64,000 nt of DNA from Miltoncostaea marina (GTDB taxonomy: Bacteria > Actinomycetota > Thermoleophilia > Miltoncostaeales > Miltoncostaeaceae), in contig NZ_CP064655.1 in NCBI RefSeq assembly GCF_018141525.1, positions 2,946,501-3,010,500 of the forward strand. The letters run 5' to 3'. Positions 40,662 through 48,157 of the stretch are shown here, one piece after another. The notes beneath the pieces are model-generated. The model was not told the DNA's origin and did not search any database. It saw only the letters and a list, made by a program, of their open reading frames with translations. The number at the start of each line of letters is the position of its first letter. The first letter of the stretch is position 1. The position numbers and the translations under genes are program-made.

Positions 40662-41227
40662 GCGCCGACGAGGGCCGCCTGCCGGCAGAGCAGGCGCGCG
40701 TGGCCGCACAGGGCCCGCTCCTGCAGCCGCCACAGCGGCGCCGGCAGGCGGCGCAGCACCAGCACGCACGCGACGGCGGCCAGCCACGGGACGAGCCCGG
40801 CGACGTCCGCGGCGATGCGCAGGAGCAGCGCGGGGACGCCGGTCACCAGGCGCAGGGCCGCCCGCCCAGGGCCGGGGGGCGGCGGCGCCGGCGGCAGGCG
40901 CAGGCGCACCGGCCGCGCGCCGGCGGCCCACGGCGGCGCCGTGGTCGCGAGCGCAGCCCAGGCGTAGACGGACAGCAGCCACTCGAGCCCCTCCGCGACG
41001 CGCGGGGCGTCCTCGGCCGCGAAGCGGGCGCGGCCGGCGCCCGCGACGTGGCGGGCGACGGCCAGCGGCAGCGCGAGGTGCACGACCAGCGCCGGCCACA
41101 GCACCAGCGGCCCGGCGATGCCGAGCAGGGGCGCGAGCAGCAGCGGGCCCAGGGCGTCCCGGCGCCGCACCCGCCGCGGGGGCGCCACCTCGGGGCGCGG
41201 TCCGGCGGTGTCGGCGCTCGCCCGCAC
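40520..41227 (-). CDS. DUF4389-like membrane protein
   Basis: 235 aa from the GTG at 41227. It begins with the RRDALGPLLLAPLLGIAGPLVLWPALVVHLALPLAVARHVAG span pair, then GLEWLLSVYAWAALATTAPPW and ALRLVTGVPALLLRIAADVAGLVPWLAAVACVLVLRRLPAPLW. The layout (short loop, then PVRLRLPPAPPPPG) recalls DUF4389 proteins, which have unknown function. The frame has no stop until 40520, so the last 47 residues overlap the SnoaL gene antisense; that end may not be correct. Confidence 0.5.
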   Translation of the reverse strand: MRASADTAGPRPEVAPPRRVRRRDALGPLLLAPLLGIAGPLVLWPALVVHLALPLAVARHVAGAGRARFAAEDAPRVAEGLEWLLSVYAWAALATTAPPWAAGARPVRLRLPPAPPPPGPGRAALRLVTGVPALLLRIAADVAGLVPWLAAVACVLVLRRLPAPLWRLQERALCGHARLLCRQAALVGAQSPQKASTAYWSRVWNHDSATSPSRMRRTWARLFSRGGRPSGREAV

Positions 41228-41299
41228 GAGGCCAGGGTAGCTCCGCCCGGCCCTGATCCCGCCCGCCCAGGCGGCCCGCGCGGCCTCCGGGGATGGGCC

Positions 41300-42061
41300 C
41301 GCAGCAGGCCGCCGGCCGCCAGGCGCTCGATGGCGCCGACGACCGCGGGGGCGAACGGGCCGCCCGCCTGCGCGCGGCAGTCGGCCAGGGCGTCGGCCGC
41401 CGGCAGCGGTGACGAGCAGGGGCGCGGGCCGGTCATGACGTCGAGGGCGGCGGCGAGCCCGGGGGTGCGGGCCCCGGCCGGGATGTCGTCGCCGACGAGC
41501 CCGTCGGGGAGCCGCGGGCCGTCGTGGCGCTCGTGGTGGTGGCGCACCCAGGACACCCGCTCGTCGTCGCCGTGCCCGATCCTGCCCACGTCGTGGACGA
41601 GGCCCGCGTCGTGCAGGACCCGCGCCGCCGCCGCCTCCCAGCCGAGCGCCCGCGCCGGGCAGGCGCGCCAGCGCCGCGACCCGGCCGGAGTGCGCCTGGA
41701 CGGCCTCGGCGGTGACGAGCAGGTCCTCCGGTGTGCACGGCGTGTGGACGAATCGGAACACCCGCCCCCGGTTGACGGCGCCCACGGCCGCGTCCATGAC
41801 GGCGCCGTCGGTGGCGCGCTCCCGGGCCGCCAAGGGGTCGCGCTCACGCACCTCCCCGAGCAGGGCGGCGTCGTCCATGCCGGGCACGCGGTGGTGGGAC
41901 ATCACGACCGCGAGCGGGCCGTCCTCGCGCAGCACGCCGAGCGCCTCCAGCCCGTGCCGCGCGAGCCTGGCCTCGACGCGCCGCCGCAGCCGGTCGCCCG
42001 GCCAGGCCCGCATGGTCGCGTCGTCGTCCACCAGCGGCAGCCGCGGGCGCTCATCGCGCAT
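41300..42061 (-). pseudogene. Response regulator/HD-GYP relic
   Basis: The N-terminal receiver (LPLVDDDATMRAW, then LREDGPLAVVMSHHRVPGMDDAALLGEVRERD) has His where the phosphoacceptor Asp is expected (S-D-M in the family). It continues to GRVFRFVHTPCTPEDLLVTAEAVQAH. After a frame change near 41650 the HD-GYP part appears: VLHDAGLVHDVGRIGHGDDERVSWVRHHHERHDGPRLPDGL through PAVVGAIERL. The usual 20-residue stretch between the HD helix and HHER is missing. Several indels and a lost Asp make this non-functional, though the reading is not absolute. Confidence 0.7.
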
Positions 42062-42080
42062 GAGATCTCCATGCGGGGCC

Positions 42081-42746
42081 TCAGCCGAGCCAGCCGGGGC
42101 GCACGAGGCCCGTCTCGTAGGCCCGCACCACGAGCTGGGCCCGGTCGCGGGCGCCCAGCTTCACCATCGCCCGGCTGACGTGGGTCCGCGCCGTGGCGGT
42201 GCTCACCACCAGCCGGCGGGCGATCTCGTCGTTGGACAGGCCCTCGGCGGCGAGCGCCATCACCTCGCGCTCGCGCGGGGTGAGCGCGTCGAGGGCGCCG
42301 CTCGGCGGCGGCGACTTCGTGCGCGCGGCGAACTCGGCGATCAGCCGGCGGGTGACCCCCGGCGACGGCAGGGCGTCGCCGCCGGCGACCACCCGCACGC
42401 CCCGCAGCAGCTCGCCGGGGTCGGTGTCCTTGACGAGGAACCCGCTCGCGCCGGCGCGCACGGCCTCGTAGACGTACTCGTCGAGCTCGAACGTGGTCAG
42501 GATCACCACCCGGACGGCCGCCAGCCGGTCGTCGGCCGCGATGCGCCGGGTCGCCTCGAGGCCGTCGAGCGCCGGCATGCGGATGTCCATCAGCACGACG
42601 TCCGGCCGGCGCACCGCGACCAGCTCGAGCGCGTGCGCGCCGTCGCCGGCCTCGCCGACCACCTCCATGTCCGGTTGCGACTCGAGCAGCGCCCGGAAGC
42701 CCGCGCGCACGAGCGCCTGGTCGTCGGCGAGCAGCACCCGGATCAC
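42081..42746 (-). CDS. NarL/LuxR-family response regulator
   Basis: 221 aa from the GTG at 42746, overlapping the kinase stop (GTGA). Receiver: IRVLLADDQALVRAGFRALL, Asp 54 in PDVVLMDIRMPALDG, Thr in VVILTTFE, Lys in GFLVKDTDP. C-terminal LuxR DNA-binding: LTPREREVMALAAEGLSNDEIARRLVVSTATARTHVSRAMVKL. It is the partner of the adjacent kinase and likely controls the ABC transporter pair divergent to it. Confidence 0.97.
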   Translation of the reverse strand: MIRVLLADDQALVRAGFRALLESQPDMEVVGEAGDGAHALELVAVRRPDVVLMDIRMPALDGLEATRRIAADDRLAAVRVVILTTFELDEYVYEAVRAGASGFLVKDTDPGELLRGVRVVAGGDALPSPGVTRRLIAEFAARTKSPPPSGALDALTPREREVMALAAEGLSNDEIARRLVVSTATARTHVSRAMVKLGARDRAQLVVRAYETGLVRPGWLG

Positions 42747-43888
42747 GACGCGCCGTCCAGCGGCAGGCGGGCGCGCACCCGGAACCCACCGCCGGGGCGG
42801 GCGCCCGCCTCCAGGGCGCCGCCGAGGGCGGCGGCCCGCTCGCGCATGCCGGCGATGCCGGCGCCGCCGGGCGCCGTCGCGGCCCCGCCGGCCGGGCCGC
42901 GGCCGTCGTCGTCGACGGTCACGGTCAGCTCCCGGCCGCCGTAGTCGAGGCGCACGACGGCGCGGGCCGCGCCCGCGTGGCGCCGCACGTTGGTGAGCGC
43001 CTCCTGCACGATGCGGAACGCGGCCTGGTCCACGCCCGCCGGCAGCGGCCGCCGGTCGCCGGCCACCTCGACCTCCACCCGCGGGCCGGCCTCGGACGCG
43101 CCGCCCACGAGCTCGCCGAGCCGGCTCAGGCTCGGGGCCGGCGCCCGCGGCGGCCCGTCGCCGCGCCCCCGCAGCGCGCCGAGCGTGGCGCGCACCTCGC
43201 GCAACGCGTCGCCGCTCGCCTCCTTGATCGCGGCGAGCGCCGTGCGCGCCTGCTGCGGGCGCTCGTCGATGAGGTGCAGGGCGACGCCCGCCTGCACGTT
43301 GATCAGCGAGAGGCTGTGGGCGAGCACGTCGTGCAGATCGCGCGCCAGCTCGAGGCGCACCTCGTCGGCCCGCCGCCGCGCCGCCTCCTCGGCGGCCCGC
43401 TCGCGCGCCGCCCGCCGCTCCCGCGCGCCGCGCACCACCTCCGCTGCCGTCAGCGTGATCACCAGCCAGGTGCCCACGCCCACGAGCGCCTCGGCCGACG
43501 CCCCGGGCGCCAGGTCGCGCGCCTCCATGCCGGCGAAGTGGCCGCCGTAGAGGGCCGCCGCGGCGGCCCACGCGTGCCACCGGTGACCGGCCGCGACCGC
43601 GATCACGAGCGCCGCCACCACCGACAGCACGACCGGCCCGAACGGGTAGCCGGCCACGAGGTATGCCAGCGTGGCGGCGGTCACGGCCCACAGCGCGCCC
43701 ACGGGGCGGCGGCGCGCGAGCGCCAGCGCGGCGGGGCCCGCCACCAGCAGGGCGTAGGCGGCGGCGTCGAGCGCCCGCCGGTCGTCCTGCCCCCGCGCGG
43801 CGAGCGTCGTGCCCGCCACCTGCACGGCCGCGAGCGCCGCGGCGAGCGCGGCGTCGCCGGGGCGGACGCGCGGCGGGCGGAGGGGCAT
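42743..43888 (-). CDS. NarL-type sensor histidine kinase
   Basis: 381 aa from the ATG at 43888; a GTG at 43906 would add six residues. About five or six membrane helices up to residue 145. A HisKA_3 dimerisation helix: RLELARDLHDVLAHSLSLINVQAGVA, with phospho-accepting His near 186. HATPase: AFRIVQEALTNVRRHAGAARA and VDDDGRGPAGG and GIAGMRERAAALGG. It phosphorylates the response regulator encoded downstream. This kinase/regulator/ABC arrangement often senses envelope-active compounds. Confidence 0.95.
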   Translation of the reverse strand: MPLRPPRVRPGDAALAAALAAVQVAGTTLAARGQDDRRALDAAAYALLVAGPAALALARRRPVGALWAVTAATLAYLVAGYPFGPVVLSVVAALVIAVAAGHRWHAWAAAAALYGGHFAGMEARDLAPGASAEALVGVGTWLVITLTAAEVVRGARERRAARERAAEEAARRRADEVRLELARDLHDVLAHSLSLINVQAGVALHLIDERPQQARTALAAIKEASGDALREVRATLGALRGRGDGPPRAPAPSLSRLGELVGGASEAGPRVEVEVAGDRRPLPAGVDQAAFRIVQEALTNVRRHAGAARAVVRLDYGGRELTVTVDDDGRGPAGGAATAPGGAGIAGMRERAAALGGALEAGARPGGGFRVRARLPLDGAS

Positions 43889-44056
43889 GGGGGCACGGTA
43901 GGACACGCGCGCGGCCCCGTCCTGCGCCGGCGGGCGGCCCCCGGCCTACGCACCACGACGTAGCCGGCGCCGCCGCAGCGCCGCCCGCCGGCCGACGACG
44001 CGGCGGCGGCGCGGGCCGACCATGCGCCCACGGCAGCCACCGACGGGAGCTGGACC

Positions 44057-44992
44057 ATGCGACACGCACCACCACCCGACGCGCCGGCCATCGAGCTGGA
44101 CGGCGTGACCAAGCGCTACGGCCGGCGGACCGCCGTCGACCGGCTCACCCTCGAGGTGCCGCCCGGCGTCGTCGCCGGCCTGATCGGGCCGAACGGGGCC
44201 GGCAAGACCACGGCCATGGCCATCCTGTTGGGCCTGGTGCGGCCGACCTCCGGCGGCGGGGCCGTCCTCGGCGGGCCCATCGGCCGGCCGGAGGCCTACA
44301 TGCACCGCGTCGGCGCGCTGATCGAGGGGCCGGCGTTCCACCCGCACCTGACGGGGCGCGAGAGCCTGCGCATGCTCGCGGTCCTGGGCCGTCACGATCC
44401 CGCCGCGGTCCCGGGTCTGCTGGAGCTCGTGGAGCTCGGCGACCGGGGCGACGAGCCGGTGCGCGGCTACTCGCTGGGCATGCGGCAGCGGCTCGGGATC
44501 GCGGCCGCGCTGCTCGGCGACCCGGCGCTGCTGGTGCTGGACGAGCCCACCAACGGGCTCGACCCGGCCGGCATCCGCGAGATGCGGGAGCTGATCGCGC
44601 GCCTGGGGCGCGGCAGGCGCACCGTGCTGGTCTCCTCGCACGCGCTCGGCGAGGTGGAGCAGGTGTGCGACTGGCTGATCGTCATCGACCGCGGCCGGGC
44701 GCGGTTCGCCGGGCCCGCCGCCGGCCTGCTGGGCGCCGACGAGCTGGTGACCGCGCCCGCCGCACCGGGGGACGTCCCGCGGCTGGCGGCGCTGCTGGAG
44801 CGCCTCGGCCACGACGTGCGCGCCGGCCTCGGCGCCGTCTCGGTGCCGGTGGGCGACGCCGACCCGTCGGCGCTGGCGGCCCGCGTCAACAGCGCCGCGA
44901 TGAACGAGGGCATCGTGCTCGCCGAGCTCCACCGGGCGCGCGCGAGCCTCGAGCGCAGCTACCTGTCACTCGTCGGAACGGAGGCGTCATGA
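44057..44992 (+). CDS. ABC transporter ATP-binding protein
   Basis: 311 aa. Walker A GLIGPNGAGKTTAMAILLG near residue 50, signature GYSLGMRQRLGIAAALLG near 140, Walker B LLVLDEPTNGLDPAGIREMR near 160, and the switch SSHALGEVEQVCD. Divergent from the two-component genes and followed by a permease gene overlapping by four bases. It resembles drug/bacteriocin efflux ABC proteins. Confidence 0.96.
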   Translation: MRHAPPPDAPAIELDGVTKRYGRRTAVDRLTLEVPPGVVAGLIGPNGAGKTTAMAILLGLVRPTSGGGAVLGGPIGRPEAYMHRVGALIEGPAFHPHLTGRESLRMLAVLGRHDPAAVPGLLELVELGDRGDEPVRGYSLGMRQRLGIAAALLGDPALLVLDEPTNGLDPAGIREMRELIARLGRGRRTVLVSSHALGEVEQVCDWLIVIDRGRARFAGPAAGLLGADELVTAPAAPGDVPRLAALLERLGHDVRAGLGAVSVPVGDADPSALAARVNSAAMNEGIVLAELHRARASLERSYLSLVGTEAS

Positions 44993-45771
44993 CCCACGTC
45001 GTCCACGCGCAGCTCGTGCGCCTGGCGCGCCCGCGCGCGCTGCTCGCCGCCCTCGCGGCGGCGCTGCTGTTCGCCGTCGTCGTGCCGGCGGCCGTCATCC
45101 TGTCCGCCGGCGCCGGCCCCGCCGGGGGGCGCGCGCCGACCCTCACCTCGCTCGCCGGGCCCGGCGGCGGCGCCGAGGCGTTCGCCCTCGGCGTCTCGTT
45201 CACCGGGCTGCTCGTGCTGGTGCTGGTCACCGCGGTGTTCACCGGCGAGTTCTCGCGCGGCACGATGCGCGTGATGGTGATGCGCGAGCCGCGGCGCCTG
45301 CGGCTGCTGGGCGGCACGATGGCCGCGATGCTCGGCGTCGCGGCCGCGTTGCTGGCCGTGACGGCCGCCCTGGCCTGGGCCGGGTCGGCGGCGATCGCGC
45401 CGGGCCGGGGTGTGCCGATCGGCGACTGGCTGACCGCCGAGGCGCTCGGCGAGGACCTCGCGGCGTACGGGCGGGCCCTCGCGGTGGTCTGCTGCTGGGC
45501 CCTGATCGGGATGGCGCTCGGCGTGTCCCTGCGCGTCACGCCGCTCGCCCTGGCGGCGGGCGTGGCCTGGTTCGGGCCGTTCGAGCACATCGTGGCCGAC
45601 TCCTGGGGCGGCGGCGAGCGCTGGTTCCCCGGGCTGCTGCTCGAGGCGGCCGCGGCGGGCGGCACCGACGCCGTGCCGCTCGCGCGCGCCCTGCCGCTCG
45701 GCGCCGCCTACGCGCTGGCGGCGGCGACCGTGGCGGCCGCGCTGCTGCGGCGGCGCGACGTCACCGCGTGA
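44989..45771 (+). CDS. ABC transporter permease
   Basis: 260 aa. Six hydrophobic segments: ALLAALAAALLFAVVVPAAVILSAG, GVSFTGLLVLVLVTAVFTGEF, TMAAMLGVAAALLAVTAALAWAG, LAVVCCWALIGMALGVSL and a final LPLGAAYALAAATVAAALL. The EFSRGTMRVM after span 2 is typical of ABC-2 permeases of this class. With the ATPase upstream it makes a half-transporter pair. The last 11 bases overlap the GH65 gene end. Confidence 0.93.
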   Translation: MTHVVHAQLVRLARPRALLAALAAALLFAVVVPAAVILSAGAGPAGGRAPTLTSLAGPGGGAEAFALGVSFTGLLVLVLVTAVFTGEFSRGTMRVMVMREPRRLRLLGGTMAAMLGVAAALLAVTAALAWAGSAAIAPGRGVPIGDWLTAEALGEDLAAYGRALAVVCCWALIGMALGVSLRVTPLALAAGVAWFGPFEHIVADSWGGGERWFPGLLLEAAAAGGTDAVPLARALPLGAAYALAAATVAAALLRRRDVTA

Positions 45772-48136
45772 CGCCGCCGCCGGTGCGGCGGCGGGGCTCC
45801 CGCCCGGCCGGCTGCCGCGGGCGCGGCAGGTCCGGCAGGGGCGGGAGCGGCCGCGTGACGGCCTCCGTCCCCGTCAGGGTGAGCCGCTCGCCCCAGTGCA
45901 GGATCGGCAGCGGGTCGTCGCCGGGGTCCAGCCGGTAGGTGGCCCGGTCGCGCACGATCTCCACGTAGAGCCGCCGGTCGCGCACCAGCAGCGGGAAGGC
46001 CAGCCGCTCCACCTGACGCGGCAGCCGCGGGCTGAACGCCAAGCCGTGGCGGCTGCGGCGCAGGCCGCCGAAGCCGGCGACGACGGCCAGCAGCGCGCCC
46101 GCGAGCGAGGCCATGTGCAGGCCCTCGCGGATGTTGCCCTTGAGGTCGTGGAGGTCCGTGAGCGCGGCCTCCGCCAGGTAGTCGTAGGCGAGGTCGACGT
46201 GCCCGACCTCGGCGGCCACGATCGCCTGGATGCACGCCGACAGCGACGAGTCGCGCACCGTCAGCGCCTCGTAGTACTCGAAGTTGCGCCGCTTCTGCTC
46301 GGGCGTGAAGGCGTCGCCGCAGGTGAACATCGCCATCACCAGGTCGGCCTGCTTCACCACCTGCTTGCGGTAGAGGTCGAGGTAGTGGTGGTGCAGCAGC
46401 AGCGGGTAGCGCTCGGGGGCGGTGGCCTCGAAGTCCCACACCTCGTGGTCGGTGAAGCCCTCGCTCTGGGGGTGGACGCCCAGCCGCTCGTCGTACGGGA
46501 TCGCCATCGTGTCGGCCGCACGGCGCCAGGCGGCGACCTCGTCGGGGCTCACGCCGAGGGCGTCGGCGCGCTCGGGGCGGCGCTCCACCGCCGCGGCCGC
46601 CGCGCGGAAGTTGTCCCGCGCCATGAGGTTCGTGTAGACGTTGTTGTCCGCGATCGCCGAGTACTCGTCGGGGCCGGTGACGCCGTCGATGCGGAACGCG
46701 CCGCCGGCGACCTGGTAGCCGAGGCTCGCCCAGAGCCGCGCCGTCTCGACCAGCAGCTCCAGGCCCACGTCGCGCATGAAGTCCTCGTCGCCGGTCACGT
46801 CGTCGTAGAGCTGCACGGCCCGGGCGATGCCCGCGTTGACGTGGAAGGCCGCCGTGCCCGCCGGCCAGTAGCCCGAGCACTCCTCGCCGCCGATCGTGCG
46901 CCAGGGGAACGCCGCCCCGTCGAGGTCGAGCTGGCGGGCGCGCTCGCGCGCCAGGTCGAGCATCCCGTGGCGCCAGACGAGCGCGTCGCGGGCCAGCCGC
47001 GGTTGCGAGAACACGTAGACCGGGAGCACGTAGGCCTCCATGTCCCAGAAGGCGTGCCCGTCGTAGCCCGGGCCGGTGAGGCCCTTCGCCGGCACCCCCC
47101 GGCCGTCGGCGCGGGTGCCCGCCTGCACGAGCTGGAACTGGGCGAAGCGCAGCGCCTGCTGCAGCTCGTCGTCGCCGTCGACCTCGATCTTCGTGCTGCG
47201 CCAGTAGGCGTCGAGCGCCTCGCGCTGCATGGCCGCCAGGCCGTCGAAGCCCTCCGCGAGCGCGTTCTGCAGGCTGGCGTCGACCTGGTCGCGCAGCCAC
47301 TCCACGGACTGATGCGACGACCAGTGATAGGCGATGAGCTTCGTCATCCGCAGCGGCCGTCCGGGGTGCAGCTGCGCCGACACCGTCACGCGGCCCAGGT
47401 CGGGCTCGCTCTCGGTGCGGGTGAGCGGCGGGTTGTCGGTCTCGAGGGCGTGCTCCATGCCGGCCGCCAGCGACAGCCCCGTGCGCGAGGTGGTGTGCGC
47501 GAGCACGACGCGCAGCCCGTCGTGGACCGACAGCCGCGGCACGAGCACGGCGCCGATCGCCGCCGCCTCGCGGGGGTCGGTGCCCGAGCCCACGTCGACC
47601 CGGTTGGCGAGCAGGCTCGACTGCAGGGCGATGCGCACCGGGCGGTCGATCGCCTCCACCTCGAAGCTCACCGCGGCCACGCTGCGCATGCGCAGCGACA
47701 CCAGGCGCCGGCTGGTGACCCGCACGGTGCGGCCCGCGCGGGTACTCCACACCAGCACTCGCTCGAGGATCCCGGTGCGCAGGTCGAGCCAGCGCTCGTG
47801 CGACTGCAGGTCGCCGCGGTGCACGTCCAGCGGCTCGTCCTCGACCAGCAGCCGGATGAGCTTGCCGTCGGTGACGTTGACGACGGTCTGGCCGTCCTCC
47901 GGGTTGCCGTAGGCGCGCTCGCCGTACCCCAGCGTGTGGGTCTCGTAGAAGCCGTTGAGGTACGTCCCGGCGATGGCGCGCGGCTCGCCCTCGTCGAGGT
48001 TGCCGCGCAGGCCGAGGTGCCCGTTGGACAGCGCGAAGACGGACTCGGTGAACGCGAGCCGATCCAGGTCCAGCGCGGGCTCGCGGATGACCCACGGGTC
48101 CAGCGGAACCCCCTCGGTCTCCAGTGTCGCGGGCAC
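45761..48136 (-). CDS. Glycoside hydrolase family 65 phosphorylase
   Basis: 791 aa from the GTG at 48136. N-terminal beta-sandwich (ALSNGHLGLRGNLDEGEPRAIAGTYLNGFYE), then the catalytic helical barrel with FRIDGVTGPDEYSAIADNNVYTNLMARDNF (catalytic Glu near residue 490), VVKQADLVMAMF and DLKGNIREGLHMASLAG. These enzymes cleave maltose, trehalose, kojibiose or nigerose with phosphate to give beta-glucose 1-phosphate; the substrate is not determined by sequence alone. A beta-phosphoglucomutase partner is not adjacent. The secreted repeat protein lies upstream by 21 bases. Confidence 0.93.
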   Translation of the reverse strand: MPATLETEGVPLDPWVIREPALDLDRLAFTESVFALSNGHLGLRGNLDEGEPRAIAGTYLNGFYETHTLGYGERAYGNPEDGQTVVNVTDGKLIRLLVEDEPLDVHRGDLQSHERWLDLRTGILERVLVWSTRAGRTVRVTSRRLVSLRMRSVAAVSFEVEAIDRPVRIALQSSLLANRVDVGSGTDPREAAAIGAVLVPRLSVHDGLRVVLAHTTSRTGLSLAAGMEHALETDNPPLTRTESEPDLGRVTVSAQLHPGRPLRMTKLIAYHWSSHQSVEWLRDQVDASLQNALAEGFDGLAAMQREALDAYWRSTKIEVDGDDELQQALRFAQFQLVQAGTRADGRGVPAKGLTGPGYDGHAFWDMEAYVLPVYVFSQPRLARDALVWRHGMLDLARERARQLDLDGAAFPWRTIGGEECSGYWPAGTAAFHVNAGIARAVQLYDDVTGDEDFMRDVGLELLVETARLWASLGYQVAGGAFRIDGVTGPDEYSAIADNNVYTNLMARDNFRAAAAAVERRPERADALGVSPDEVAAWRRAADTMAIPYDERLGVHPQSEGFTDHEVWDFEATAPERYPLLLHHHYLDLYRKQVVKQADLVMAMFTCGDAFTPEQKRRNFEYYEALTVRDSSLSACIQAIVAAEVGHVDLAYDYLAEAALTDLHDLKGNIREGLHMASLAGALLAVVAGFGGLRRSRHGLAFSPRLPRQVERLAFPLLVRDRRLYVEIVRDRATYRLDPGDDPLPILHWGERLTLTGTEAVTRPLPPLPDLPRPRQPAGREPRRRTGGGVTR

Positions 48137-48157
48137 TGTACCCGCGCGCCCGGCCGC

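Noticed and set aside
40520-42061. One 513-aa protein joining the receiver and the membrane protein
   Set aside because: The middle (41300-41650) is in the wrong frame for HD-GYP and has low-complexity Arg/Pro sequence; two separate loci explain it better.
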